DNA of 64,000 nucleotides from Haemophilus seminalis (GCF_006384255.1 NZ_VCED01000006.1:886-64885), one strand, 5' to 3'. Shown: positions 1 through 9,084, counted from the stretch's first letter. The notes: generated from the sequence alone by a model not told the origin. Translations and numbers: made by a program.

Positions 1-420
1 TAGAAGCTACAGTTGCTTTGCTGTTAGCGGTAGATGCTGCTGTAGAAGCTACAGTTGCTTTGCTGTCCGCAGTAGATGCTGCAGTAGAAGCTACAGTTGC
101 TTTGCTGTTCGCTGTAGATGCTGCAGTAGAAGCTACAGTCGCTTTGCTGTCTGCAGTTGAAGCCGCAGTTGAAGCCGCAGTTGCTTTGCTGTCAGCAGTA
201 GATGCTGCAGTAGAAGCTACAGTTGCTTTGCTGTTAGCGGTAGATGCTGCTGTAGAAGCTACAGTTGCTTTGCTGTCCGCAGTAGATGCTGCAGTAGAAG
301 CTACAGTTGCTTTGCTGTTCGCTGTAGATGCTGCAGTTGACGCTGCTACCGCTTTGCTGTCAGCAGTTGACGCTGCTGTTGATGCTGCTGTTGCTTTACT
401 TTCTGCCGTTGAAGCTAACG
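1..420 (-). repeat. 42-bp tandem repeats encoding the adhesin coiled-coil stalk
   Basis: The word TAGAAGCTACAGT recurs at 1, 43, 85, 127, 211, 253 and 295, a 42-bp period (14 residues, two heptads), with a divergent unit at 169-210. Bases 1-126 and 211-336 are identical by eye, giving a 210-bp higher-order duplication. The encoded unit reads roughly ASTAASTADSKATV. The array probably continues beyond the window. Such arrays change copy number by recombination and alter stalk length. Confidence 0.9.
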
Positions 421-3400
421 TATTTAACTCAGTTGCAACATAATAAAGTTGTGAACCGTTGATTGCATCGGTAGATGTTGCAGATACATTTCCTGCACCT
501 ACATTTTGGATTTGACGTTTAACTGCTGTGCTACCAACGGAAACAACTCCTCCAATATCTCCACTTGCTTTTGCTTTTTGGAAGTTAGTTGAAATATCTT
601 CACCGTTAATAGTTAAAGTAGAAATCTCATTAACTGCAGAGGTTGTGGATGAATCACCAATTGCCACATCTCCAGTTGCCGTATTGGCTGTTGCACCACG
701 ACCTAACGCTAATGTTCTGTCTAGTGCTGCATTGGCTCCTGCACCAAGAGCTGTTGCATTAACACCTGAAGCTGCTGAACCTCTACCAATTGATGTTGCA
801 TTTAGCGCAGACGCATTTGCTCTATTACCCATTGCAATAGCAAAGTCACCAGTCGCGTTTACATCACCGCCAACTGCCACCGTCCAGCTTCCAGTCGCAT
901 TTGCTTGATAACCTAGTGCTAATGATGCGGTATTGCTTGCATTTGCTCTTTGACCGAATGCAGCAGAACTTCCTCCAGCAGAATTTGCCTCTGTACCTAC
1001 CGCAGTACCACTAGAACCAGTAGCATTGGCTCCCTTACCAATCGCAACAGCATTGTTGTTACTTGCACTTGCTGCACCGACAGTAACTGAGTCCTTACCT
1101 GAAGCGTTACCATAAGAACCCACAGCTGTTGCATTGTCTGCAGTAGCCGTAACGTTATAACCTAAAGCAGCTGTTGCACTTCCTACAGTAACGGTGTTTT
1201 GACCGATAGAGATTGAACTTGCACCAGATGCATTTGCATTTTTACCAATTGCAGTAGCTGATGTAGAGGTGGCAATTGAACCTAAACCAATTACAACAGA
1301 ATCCGATGCCAGCCCTACAGTTTTTGCATCACGACCAATTACGGTTGAATTAGTTGTATTGGCAGCTGCATTTTGACCAATAGCGATTGTACCCTGACTG
1401 TTGTTTGTTACAGCTTCATCACCAATTGCGATTGAGCCTGGTCCTGCTGCTGTTGCATTTGGACCTAATGCAATAGAATTAGCACCTGTCGCATTAGCAG
1501 CAGCATTTAATGCCCCAAGGTTACCTGCTTTATTTGAATTGACATGTAGGTAGCTATTGCTCACTGCAGCTACTGCATTATCTGCCGCTTGTTTTGCAGC
1601 ACTTGCATTTGTATTTGCTGTGTTGGCAATATTTTGTACATTGGTTACGTTTGCATTCGTAGCTTGTAATTGTCTACCTGTTACAGCCTCATTGCTTGTG
1701 GTAGAAAGTGTTGCATCTGCTAATCCAGTAATTTTTTTATTGTTAGCATTTACTGCAACGTTGTTTTTACCAATTTCAACGCCACTTGCAGTTACGCTGG
1801 TAACACTCAAATTATCAGCTAGAGTAAATTTAACTTTACCATTTGCCGCATCAGCAGAAACAGCTAAGTTATTGTTTGTTGATTCAAAGCCAATTGTTTT
1901 ATCTGAATTTGCTTTCCAATCAGCAACTTTGTTTGCTGCAGCCGTGCCGCCAGCATTAATTGTTAATGTGCCTGGTTTTACTACTTCGGCTAAAGCGTAT
2001 AATTGTGCGCCGTTGATTGCATCTGTAGATGTAGCAGATACATCACCTGCAGCAACGTTTTTAAGTTGGCGTTTTACTGTGTCGCTACCAAATGAAACAA
2101 CACCACCCTTATCAGCACCGGTAGTTTGAATTGTGCCCGCTTTATTGTATTTAGATAATACATCTTCACCAGAAACAGTCCACGCTGATAGGGTGCTATT
2201 GGTGTTTGCGGCCGTTTTGGAATTACGACCAATAGCCACATCCACAGCATTATAACTTTCTGCACCTAAGCCTAATGCGATACCGCTATCGCCTCGTACC
2301 ACGCTGTTTCGACCAATCGCAATACCATTATCGTTAGAATTGTTTAGAGTCGATGCATTATTACCGATTGCAATTGAATAGTTTTGCTCTGTTTTGGTGT
2401 TGCCTGAACCTATTGTAACTGTATTAGGTTTATTGGTTGAAATGTCACTACCAATGGTCACTGAATTAGATGCAGATTCTGAAGTCACATTCGAGCCGAT
2501 TGTGACTGCTTTTACTCCACCTGTAACATTAGATTTTACTCCCATTACAACAGCTTCGGTTGCTCTATTGCTACCTGGTGCATTTACAGTAAGAGAATTA
2601 CCTACAGCAACTAAGTTGTCAGCCCATCCTTCATTAATGGTGATGTCTCTACCCATTAATGATGCACCAAGTAAACCAGAGGTAATGTTTTTACCGGATA
2701 TAAATTGGTTTTGGTTAGTTGCTGTAATACCATCACCCACTAAAAAGTTATTGGCGTTACCAGTAGTGATTGATGAACCAAACGCCATTGAGTTGCCAGA
2801 CAATCTAATATCTGTACCAACCGCTTGACCACCCGCTGCAACAGTAAGGTTATTACCAATCCCTAAATAAGCAGAGTTTGCATAAATATCATTACCAAAA
2901 TAGCTACTTCTTCTAGGGTTCATTACAGCAATGTTATTACCCATAGCATTAATCGCTAGATTTGTGCCCGAATTCCCAATAGCATTATTAAGAACATTAT
3001 TATTGGTACCAATGATGTTTACTTTGTTACCAACGTTTACTTTGTTATCTCGACCGAATATGTTTATTGCATTTGGTGTTACTTGATTACCGCTGTCGTT
3101 TCGGTTATCGTAGGCGAAGAAAACCCCACCTGGTCTTTCATCACCCAATGCATTGCCAGTACCTGTTATTACTGCCGCTTGAACTAGAGCATCGCTTACA
3201 CCGCCTTGAGAGACATTTTTTTTCCCCCAAATATGAAGCGAGTTGGGTTGATTTTTGTTATATTCGGTTACCGTAGCATAACTTGGCATAGCAATAGCAA
3301 ATGCTACGAGCAAGGAGAGCGGTTTTAGTCCTTGCGTTAGTTTAAATCCTTTTAAGCTAGAATCATTTAAGGATTCACGCTTATCTGTACTTGCCTTTGC

Positions 3401-3484
3401 TTTCCCTTGCGACTTGGCTAATTCAGAAACGACTTCCAATCGTTGGGTCGTTTTATTCCAAATTATTTTAAAAATTTTGTTCAT
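1..3484 (-). CDS. YadA/Hia-like trimeric autotransporter adhesin, 5' part (cut by window edge)
   Basis: An uninterrupted minus-strand frame runs from ATG at 3484 past base 1, at least 1,161 residues, with its C-terminal membrane anchor outside the window. Residues 1-31 form an extended signal peptide region (MNKIFKIIWN start), followed by a hydrophobic core ending PSYA. Next come many YadA-type head repeats (SIAIG, AIGKNA and similar), two neck motifs containing TSTDAING near 1985-2070 and 450-520, and an alanine/serine/threonine coiled-coil stalk at the window end. AGGAAA precedes the ATG by a suitable distance. The family forms homotrimers on the outer membrane that bind host cells or matrix; the ligand cannot be told here. 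The head carries more than twenty N-X-S/T sequons. Plus-strand ORFs over this region are shadows. Confidence 0.93.
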   Translation of the reverse strand, partial: MNKIFKIIWNKTTQRLEVVSELAKSQGKAKASTDKRESLNDSSLKGFKLTQGLKPLSLLVAFAIAMPSYATVTEYNKNQPNSLHIWGKKNVSQGGVSDALVQAAVITGTGNALGDERPGGVFFAYDNRNDSGNQVTPNAINIFGRDNKVNVGNKVNIIGTNNNVLNNAIGNSGTNLAINAMGNNIAVMNPRRSSYFGNDIYANSAYLGIGNNLTVAAGGQAVGTDIRLSGNSMAFGSSITTGNANNFLVGDGITATNQNQFISGKNITSGLLGASLMGRDITINEGWADNLVAVGNSLTVNAPGSNRATEAVVMGVKSNVTGGVKAVTIGSNVTSESASNSVTIGSDISTNKPNTVTIGSGNTKTEQNYSIAIGNNASTLNNSNDNGIAIGRNSVVRGDSGIALGLGAESYNAVDVAIGRNSKTAANTNSTLSAWTVSGEDVLSKYNKAGTIQTTGADKGGVVSFGSDTVKRQLKNVAAGDVSATSTDAINGAQLYALAEVVKPGTLTINAGGTAAANKVADWKANSDKTIGFESTNNNLAVSADAANGKVKFTLADNLSVTSVTASGVEIGKNNVAVNANNKKITGLADATLSTTSNEAVTGRQLQATNANVTNVQNIANTANTNASAAKQAADNAVAAVSNSYLHVNSNKAGNLGALNAAANATGANSIALGPNATAAGPGSIAIGDEAVTNNSQGTIAIGQNAAANTTNSTVIGRDAKTVGLASDSVVIGLGSIATSTSATAIGKNANASGASSISIGQNTVTVGSATAALGYNVTATADNATAVGSYGNASGKDSVTVGAASASNNNAVAIGKGANATGSSGTAVGTEANSAGGSSAAFGQRANASNTASLALGYQANATGSWTVAVGGDVNATGDFAIAMGNRANASALNATSIGRGSAASGVNATALGAGANAALDRTLALGRGATANTATGDVAIGDSSTTSAVNEISTLTINGEDISTNFQKAKASGDIGGVVSVGSTAVKRQIQNVGAGNVSATSTDAINGSQLYYVATELNTLASTAESKATAASTAASTADSKAVAASTAASTANSKATVASTAASTADSKATVASTAASTANSKATVASTAASTADSKATAASTAASTADSKATVASTAASTANSKATVASTAASTADSKATVASTAASTANSKATVAS

Positions 3485-3497
3485 TGATTAGTTTCCT

Positions 3498-3518
3498 AAA
3501 AAATAATTGATAAAAAAA
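3498..3518 (-). repeat. Two poly-T tracts in the adhesin leader
   Basis: On the minus strand, between the predicted transcription start and the adhesin ATG, lie a T7 run (3512-3518) and a T6 run (3498-3503). They are in the untranslated leader just before the ribosome binding site. Homopolymer tracts upstream of Hia-type adhesins are known to vary in length; whether these do is not visible here. Confidence 0.5.
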
Positions 3519-3527
3519 TAGCAGCAC

Positions 3528-3556
3528 ATTATGTACTACTATTACTCATCTCTTAA
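3528..3556 (-). promoter_or_regulatory. Candidate sigma-70 promoter of the adhesin gene
   Basis: On the minus strand, TTAAGA (3556-3551, -35) and CATAAT (3533-3528, -10) are separated by exactly 17 bp. The predicted start near 3521 gives a leader of about 37 nt before the adhesin ATG. Confidence 0.6.
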
Positions 3557-3574
3557 TTTCATAAAGAAATCAAA

Positions 3575-3600
3575 AATAAGATATTCCTTTTTAGAGGAAT
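3575..3600 (-). terminator. Weak terminator at the end of the iron uptake operon
   Basis: On the minus strand ATTCCT and AGGAAT pair around a 6-nt loop (3600-3583) and are followed by ATCTTATTTTT. It lies between the cytochrome stop and the adhesin promoter. The stem is only 6 bp, so read-through into the adhesin gene is possible. Confidence 0.5.
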
Positions 3601-3681
3601 GGCGCATTCTGCCATAAAAATGATGATAAATACACCATATTTTTGTAAAGATAATGTAAAGATGGAAGAAGTTGAAAGGTT

Positions 3682-3996
3682 TTATTTTTTTAGGATTGGC
3701 ACAAACTCAGAAAGCATTTTTATCTCTTCTTCACTCAATCTGCTTTTTACCATGTTACCTGCACCTTGTATTTTTCCACTTTTACGATCGGAAAGTGCGG
3801 TGTAAATTTCCTCTGAATTTAGCGTATTGATAATTCTGGATTGTCCTAATGCTGATTTTTCAGCGGATTTTCCGTGGCAAGTGGCACAGGTTCGTTTATA
3901 AAAATTTTCAGCTTGTTCCGTATTCACATTAGCCAATACAAATTGGCTGGCAGTGAGCAAGCTTAAAGAGAGTAGAGTAGAGTAAATTCTTTTCAT
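3682..3996 (-). CDS. Small periplasmic c-type cytochrome, last gene of the P19/FTR1 operon
   Basis: 104 residues. A signal peptide ends near VLA (residue 22), followed by one class I heme site CATCHG (about residues 37-42) and a downstream methionine in GNMV (about 81) that could be the distal heme ligand, so a monoheme cytochrome c fold. It starts 3 nt after the TlpA stop, so it is co-transcribed with the iron uptake genes. Inferred role: carries electrons to or from the periplasmic side of the ferrous iron importer, for instance to set the iron redox state. Related P19 operons in Campylobacter end in thioredoxin-like genes; a cytochrome at this position is less usual. Confidence 0.85.
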   Translation of the reverse strand: MKRIYSTLLSLSLLTASQFVLANVNTEQAENFYKRTCATCHGKSAEKSALGQSRIINTLNSEEIYTALSDRKSGKIQGAGNMVKSRLSEEEIKMLSEFVPILKK

Positions 3997-3999
3997 GGG

Positions 4000-4482
4000 T
4001 TATCCTTTAAATAATTTAGTTAAATCGTCTTCGGGAATTGCGCCTTCATATTTAGCTTGAATGTTTCCTTCAGGGCTAATAACAAATGAAGTGGGCGTAC
4101 CCATAAGCTGATAACGTTCTGCGGTAATTTTCATTTGATCTTTAATTACAGGCAAGTGGAGTTCACGTTTAGCCACTATGGCTTTGGTGTCCATTTTATC
4201 GCCATCCACATTAATTGCAATGAGCGAAACTTTACCAGGATTGTCTTCTGCGAGTTTTTCAAATTCTTTTAACTCTGCGATGCAATGTCCGCAAGTTTCT
4301 GACCAAAAAACTAATAATCGTGTACCTTTCCAATTCTCAAGGTTTGCAGGATTGCCTTGAAGATCATAGGCGGCAATATCAGGTGCTTTTTGCCCCACTG
4401 AGGCGACTTCATCTTTACAAGAAACGGCGCCAAAAATAACCGCACTTATGGCAACTAATTTCAATAGTTTATTTGTTCGCAT
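4000..4482 (-). CDS. TlpA/ResA-family membrane-anchored thioredoxin
   Basis: 160 residues. The N-terminus is lipoprotein-like (AVSCKDE, cysteine near residue 22), followed by a thioredoxin fold with redox pair CGHC (about residues 64-67) and a cis-proline motif MGTPTSFVI. It probably reduces or isomerises disulfides, or handles heme or metal ligands, in the periplasm. Its start overlaps the end of the ABC ATPase gene by 14 nt, and AAGGAAGA precedes the ATG. TlpA-like proteins also accompany the P19 iron system in Campylobacter, so a role in that system is likely, but the partner is unknown. Confidence 0.88.
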   Translation of the reverse strand: MRTNKLLKLVAISAVIFGAVSCKDEVASVGQKAPDIAAYDLQGNPANLENWKGTRLLVFWSETCGHCIAELKEFEKLAEDNPGKVSLIAINVDGDKMDTKAIVAKRELHLPVIKDQMKITAERYQLMGTPTSFVISPEGNIQAKYEGAIPEDDLTKLFKG

Positions 4483-5143
4483 GATTTTCTTCCTTTACAA
4501 ATTTTCCGTGATGTAAATAAATAACACGATCGGTGAGTTCACCTAACTCTGGATTATGCGTTACCATTACAATAGTGCGCCCTTGTTGATTAAGTTTCGT
4601 GAGTAAATCTAGTACTAAAGATTCGTTTTGCTCATCTAAATTTCCCGTTGGTTCATCAGCAAAGATAACGGGCGGTTGATTCACTAACGCACGCGCAATG
4701 CAAACACGTTGTTGCTCACCGCCTGAAAGTTGGCTAGGGCGGTGATCAATGCGATGGCCTAAGCCTACTTGTTCTAATACCGCTTTGGCGGAGGCTTCAT
4801 CAATCACGCTGTGATAATGTTGTGCCAGCATAACGTTTTCAAGTGCGGTCAAATAAGGGATTAAATGGAATTGTTGAAACACTAAGCCGATTTTTTCCGC
4901 GCGGAAACGTTGGCGACCGACTTCATCTAACTGGGCGGCATCCACACCATCTAAAATGACTTTGCCTTCGCTAGCGGTATCTAAGCCCGTTAAAATATTC
5001 ATCAGCGTAGTTTTACCAGAGCCTGATGCCCCCATAATGGCAACAAATTCTCCTTGTTTGATTTGAATATTGATGTCTTCCAGCGCGGTAACTTGCCCGA
5101 AGCGTTTGTATAAATGTTGGGTTTCTATTACAAAATTGGTCAT
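4469..5143 (-). CDS. ABC transporter ATPase (MacB/LolD type) of the P19/FTR1 system
   Basis: 224 residues, the usual length of a LolD/MacB-class ATPase. Visible motifs: Walker A GASGSGKTTL (about 38-47), Q-loop QQFHL, signature LSGGEQQR (about 138), Walker B VIFADEPTG and the H-loop VMVTHNPE. It should energise the two FtsX-type permeases encoded just upstream. This class is usually mechanotransmissive, acting on periplasmic partners rather than pumping ions through a channel, which fits an accessory role to the FTR1 permease. It overlaps the downstream TlpA gene. Confidence 0.9.
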   Translation of the reverse strand: MTNFVIETQHLYKRFGQVTALEDINIQIKQGEFVAIMGASGSGKTTLMNILTGLDTASEGKVILDGVDAAQLDEVGRQRFRAEKIGLVFQQFHLIPYLTALENVMLAQHYHSVIDEASAKAVLEQVGLGHRIDHRPSQLSGGEQQRVCIARALVNQPPVIFADEPTGNLDEQNESLVLDLLTKLNQQGRTIVMVTHNPELGELTDRVIYLHHGKFVKEENHANK

Positions 5144-5184
5144 GGTTTTTCTCTTTTATTATCTAATTTATAAGCGTTTCAGTT

Positions 5185-6339
5185 TTACTCACCCTTCAAC
5201 ACATTCGCAACATTAATACTCAATGCTCGCCGTGTTGGAATAATAACAGCCACAAATGCCACTAATAACGAAAGTACAACCGTAATTGGTAACACTGGTA
5301 ATCGCATATCAATATAAGATTTGAATACAGTTATTCCCAATACTTGAGCTAATAAATACCCCAATCCAAGCCCGATAATAATCGCACAAAATGCGATAAT
5401 TAAAATTTCAGTGCTGATTTGGCGAATGATGTCAAATTTTTTTGCACCCAGTGATTTTTGTAAGGCAAATTCTTTGGAACGTTCACCGACAATGGCAATT
5501 AAGGTGGTGTTCACACATAAGGTTGCAAGCACCAAAATCACAAGGGAAATTAAGCCCATTAAGCCTTTAATTTTTTCTAAAATTTGCCCTTCTGAAGCGG
5601 AAACTTTACGGATCGGGCGAGCGGTTAAATCGGGATATTGTTGCATGATTTTTTCGGCAAATTGATCCACTGTATTGGCACCTTGCTCATTTTGCACATT
5701 GAGTAATGCGTTGTTTACTACGCCTTCTTTATCCAGCCAATTTTGTGCAAATTCAACATTCACAATAAGCATATTGTCAGTTGCATCACCAGCTTCTACA
5801 ATTCCTTTAATGTTGAAACTGTGTTTTTCTACGGCATTTTTAGAAAGTTGTAGGCTGTCTCCCACTTTCACATGTAATCGTTCAGCAAGGGTTTTCCCGA
5901 TCATCGCATTGCGATCGTCAAAGTTTACGTTGATTGCTGAACCCGTAATTTGCCAGTAAGGGGCGAGGATTCGCATGGCATCAAAATTTACGCCCATCAG
6001 AACAATTTTTTCCAAATCACTGCGTGCGACACCATAAAGGTAAGGACTGGCTGCGGTGATAAAACCATCAGGTGATTTTTGCAAAATTGCATTTAATTCT
6101 GCTTGATTCATCATTCCACCATCGGCCGAACCAATGTAGAAATTTGCTCCGAAAGTACGCAGTTCTTGGCTCATTTTGGTGTTGATGTCGAAGTAAACCG
6201 CTGCCATTGCAGTGACGATACTTGCCCCCACTGTCAGTGCGGTGAAAATAATAAATACTCGTTGGAGGCGTAATCTCAACGCACGGAAAATTAATCGCCA
6301 GAACATGCTTTGAGTATTTGCGCTTTTATGCTCTGCCAT
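5185..6339 (-). CDS. FtsX/MacB-type ABC permease, second of the pair
   Basis: 384 residues from the ATG at 6339, which has GAGGTG just upstream; an upstream start at 6396 would overlap the previous gene by 71 nt and lacks such a site. The start overlaps the preceding permease gene by 14 nt. Architecture: one N-terminal membrane helix (about residues 25-47), a large periplasmic MacB-PCD-like domain, then three C-terminal helices (FtsX domain) with ERSKEFALQKSLGAKK between them. It pairs with the upstream paralogue and the ATPase. The homologous Campylobacter p19 cluster also has two such permeases. Confidence 0.9.
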   Translation of the reverse strand: MAEHKSANTQSMFWRLIFRALRLRLQRVFIIFTALTVGASIVTAMAAVYFDINTKMSQELRTFGANFYIGSADGGMMNQAELNAILQKSPDGFITAASPYLYGVARSDLEKIVLMGVNFDAMRILAPYWQITGSAINVNFDDRNAMIGKTLAERLHVKVGDSLQLSKNAVEKHSFNIKGIVEAGDATDNMLIVNVEFAQNWLDKEGVVNNALLNVQNEQGANTVDQFAEKIMQQYPDLTARPIRKVSASEGQILEKIKGLMGLISLVILVLATLCVNTTLIAIVGERSKEFALQKSLGAKKFDIIRQISTEILIIAFCAIIIGLGLGYLLAQVLGITVFKSYIDMRLPVLPITVVLSLLVAFVAVIIPTRRALSINVANVLKGE

Positions 6340-7666
6340 AAAGCACCTCGACAGGGTAAAGTTTAGCGATTTTATGTGCTGGGAACCAAGTGCCAATCAC
6401 AGCAATAAGAATGGAGAGTACGAGAACACAAGGCACGACGATCCAAGCAAAATCAAGAGGCGCGCCAAATAATGCGGCACCGATAAATTTGGCTAATCCC
6501 CATCCCGCTAAACAGCCAAATATTCCGCCTACTAATGCACTTAACACTGCTTCACAGTAGAACAGTAAGGTAATTTGCCATTGATAAGCGCCCAGGGCTT
6601 TCATTAAGCCAATTTCTTTTGAGCGTTCGATAATTCCTGCGCTCATTAAGGAAGCGATACCCATTGCCGCAGCGATTAATGCCGCGAAGGTAACTACCGC
6701 TAGTAAGAGTTGGATTTTGCCAATGACTACACCTTCAGATGCAGCGACTTGCCAAATTGGGCGAACCATTGCGCCAGAAATGGCTTCTTCTAATTGATGG
6801 GAAATTGACGAAACATAAGCGGTGCAATACCAACGGTCATAGGCTTCCGCATCTAAGGCATCCGTATTGGCACGCGCTTTACGGGAAAGATCGTTTTCTG
6901 GCACAGTGAGGGCAGATACGCGGACGGATTGCACTTTGCCTTCCAAACCCAGCAAATTTTGTACCGCACTTAGGGGCATCACAAGCTGATTATCTTCTGT
7001 TCCACCCGTACTTAAAATCCCTTTAATTTCTACCGCACTTTGTTGGCTTTCGCCGTTATCGTTTGTGTAGCTTAAGCTAAGTTTATCGCCAATTTTCCAA
7101 CCATTACTTTTGGCAAGTTGTTCGCCTGCAAGTGCAGGAACGATTTCGCCAAAGTCATTGTTTAAATCATCAACCCATTCTCCTTCCACTTTCCAATAAG
7201 GGCTAATGATTCGTTGTCCTGTGTGGTAATCCTCTTCATCAGGCACGGCAATATTATGATCAAAGAAGGTACCAAGCACATTAATCGTTTTAGGCGCTGA
7301 AAGTGCGGTGGAATTTTGTGAAGATTTTGTCACTTGCACATTTGCTGAAAGCAACGGGGCAAAACCCACGATATTATTTCGCCAGAAAATATCTTTGATA
7401 TTGGGAAGTTCTTTTTCATCTAAAAAATCTTGGCTAGATAATGAAGAACTATGGCTGAGTTCATCAGGTAATGCTGCATTGCTGGCTGGCTCCACCAAAA
7501 TATTGGCACCGTAAGATTTCAGCTCTTTCGCCATTTTGTCACCAATATCAATGGAAACAGCAAGCAGCGCAGAGACTAAGCCTGCTGCTAAGAAAATAGT
7601 GATAATGGCGAGCAATTTACGTTTGATACCAAATCGCCAAGATTGAAATAACATTCTAGCAAGCAT
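6326..7666 (-). CDS. FtsX/MacB-type ABC permease, first of the pair
   Basis: 446 residues. One N-terminal transmembrane helix (about 16-38), a periplasmic domain of some 280 residues, and three C-terminal helices with ERSKEIGLMKALGA, typical of the FtsX domain. It starts 2 nt after the stop of the DUF2318 gene, implying translational coupling. Family knowledge: paired permeases of this kind form the membrane part of the P19-associated ABC complex, needed for iron acquisition in Campylobacter. The exact substrate or mechanical role is not established by the sequence. Confidence 0.9.
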   Translation of the reverse strand: MLARMLFQSWRFGIKRKLLAIITIFLAAGLVSALLAVSIDIGDKMAKELKSYGANILVEPASNAALPDELSHSSSLSSQDFLDEKELPNIKDIFWRNNIVGFAPLLSANVQVTKSSQNSTALSAPKTINVLGTFFDHNIAVPDEEDYHTGQRIISPYWKVEGEWVDDLNNDFGEIVPALAGEQLAKSNGWKIGDKLSLSYTNDNGESQQSAVEIKGILSTGGTEDNQLVMPLSAVQNLLGLEGKVQSVRVSALTVPENDLSRKARANTDALDAEAYDRWYCTAYVSSISHQLEEAISGAMVRPIWQVAASEGVVIGKIQLLLAVVTFAALIAAAMGIASLMSAGIIERSKEIGLMKALGAYQWQITLLFYCEAVLSALVGGIFGCLAGWGLAKFIGAALFGAPLDFAWIVVPCVLVLSILIAVIGTWFPAHKIAKLYPVEVLYGRA

Positions 7667-7668
7667 TG

Positions 7669-9084
7669 TTATTCCCCTTTTGGATTTTCGTTTTTGTTAA
7701 TACCGAGATAGTTATCGGGATTATCGCGGAATAAATCGAGATTTTTTTCGTTCTCAAAGAAATAAGTATGCCCTTCGTGGCTATATTTATATTCAGTTTT
7801 AGTGTTTTTGAGTTTGACGCCACTAATCGGATCTTGTACTTCAATTTCCACAATCGTACTGAATAGATTTAAGCCATCTTCAAGGCTTTTACGAGAAATC
7901 ACGATTTCATTTTCAGTTTGTTGCCAATTTTCAATCGGTACAGGGTTGCAACCGCCTGGTTTACCGATAGATGGAATAAAGAGATGCACGCCACAACCAA
8001 CACAGACTACTTGATTGCCTTGCATGACATAGCCTTGATCGCCACAGAGTAGGCAAGCATCGAATACTGCCGCCATACTGACTTTATTTGGTTGGCGATT
8101 GATAATGAAAAAGCGTACGGCTTTGCCATCGTCAGCAATCCAAACAAAACGGTGAAGTTTACCATCTTTAAGTGGCTCAAGTGCTAAATGCACTTCATTT
8201 TTGTCATTAAGTTCTACTGGAATTGCTTCGGAAAGTTGTGGCGGTTGAGAGGCAACTTTTTCCCAATAAAGTTGGCTTGCGGCAACAAATAAAATCCCCA
8301 ATATGCCCCAGTAAATGGTGCGTTTTGATGTTTGTACGAAGGCTAATTTTTTGCGTTTTTCAATAAGATCTTTTTCGGCTTTTGCTTCTTTTAAACGTTT
8401 TGAATGTGTTTGAATGGTAAAAATACACAAAACAACTAACATTAACACAACACAAATAATATTGAGCCAAGCGGTGATTTCCCCTGATTTTGCCACAAAA
8501 CTTAACCGCACTTTAGTGAGTTCAATGAGTTGTAATTTCATCAAGGTAAGCAACAGTTCTGCTACAAGCGGAAGAATTAAAGCGATAAAAAGTAAAAAGC
8601 TGAGTGCAAAAAGTGCGGTGGATTTTCCTTGTGTTTTTTGTTGCTGTTTAAGTAAGAAATAGAGCCATGCACTTGAAGCTAAACTAAAAATTACGCCAAA
8701 AATAACCGCACTTATATTTAAAATAAAGTCTGTGTTAATCACATCTGTGTTGGTGAGAGCGGTGATGTTTGGATCTTTCGCCCAAGTTGCTCCCGCGATA
8801 AGCATTAATGCAAATTGCCAGAATGCGGCAAGGTTTGATGATTTACTCCATTGGCTGATTGCAAAGAGTAAAAAGATAATTAAAAAGCCGATGGTTAGAA
8901 TAAGATTACTGGTTTGTCCATTAGGAATATTTAGTCGTAGGACAACACCCAAAGCCAAACCAATAAGGCTTAGCCAAATAAGCGTTTTAGGCGAAATATT
9001 GCCTTTTTTAATTGCCCAAGATGCACCGAGTAAAAGCGAAATCGGCAATAGAGATTGCAGAACAAAAATGAAAAAATAAGTCAT
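7669..9084 (-). CDS. DUF2318 (Fe-S-membrane-like) polytopic protein of the P19/FTR1 system
   Basis: 471 residues. The N-terminal ~275 residues hold about eight hydrophobic helices; the C-terminal ~190 residues form a soluble DUF2318 domain with cysteines in CLLCGDQGY and CVGCGVHLF plus GGCNP, suited to binding iron, copper or a cluster. The end (YKYSHEGHTYFFENEKN) resembles a YHS-type metal-binding motif. Its homologue in Campylobacter lies beside P19. Probable role: membrane redox or metal-transfer partner between P19 and FTR1. No good Shine-Dalgarno is visible on this strand; the strong AGAAGGAGG just outside faces the other way. Confidence 0.85.
   Translation of the reverse strand: MTYFFIFVLQSLLPISLLLGASWAIKKGNISPKTLIWLSLIGLALGVVLRLNIPNGQTSNLILTIGFLIIFLLFAISQWSKSSNLAAFWQFALMLIAGATWAKDPNITALTNTDVINTDFILNISAVIFGVIFSLASSAWLYFLLKQQQKTQGKSTALFALSFLLFIALILPLVAELLLTLMKLQLIELTKVRLSFVAKSGEITAWLNIICVVLMLVVLCIFTIQTHSKRLKEAKAEKDLIEKRKKLAFVQTSKRTIYWGILGILFVAASQLYWEKVASQPPQLSEAIPVELNDKNEVHLALEPLKDGKLHRFVWIADDGKAVRFFIINRQPNKVSMAAVFDACLLCGDQGYVMQGNQVVCVGCGVHLFIPSIGKPGGCNPVPIENWQQTENEIVISRKSLEDGLNLFSTIVEIEVQDPISGVKLKNTKTEYKYSHEGHTYFFENEKNLDLFRDNPDNYLGINKNENPKGE

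Noticed and set aside
18-443. Plus-strand ORF of 141 codons made of Ala/Val/Glu repeats
   Set aside because: It is the antisense reading of the adhesin stalk repeats; repeats whose period is a multiple of three keep several frames open. No promoter or ribosome binding site supports it.
1557-2129. Plus-strand ORF of 190 codons within the adhesin gene
   Set aside because: The minus strand here is a continuous adhesin frame with recognisable head and neck motifs; the plus-strand product is low-complexity and unlike any family.
6340-6396. Longer N-terminus for the second FtsX permease starting at 6396
   Set aside because: It would overlap the upstream gene by 71 nt and add residues with no family match; the ATG at 6339 has GAGGTG at the proper distance.
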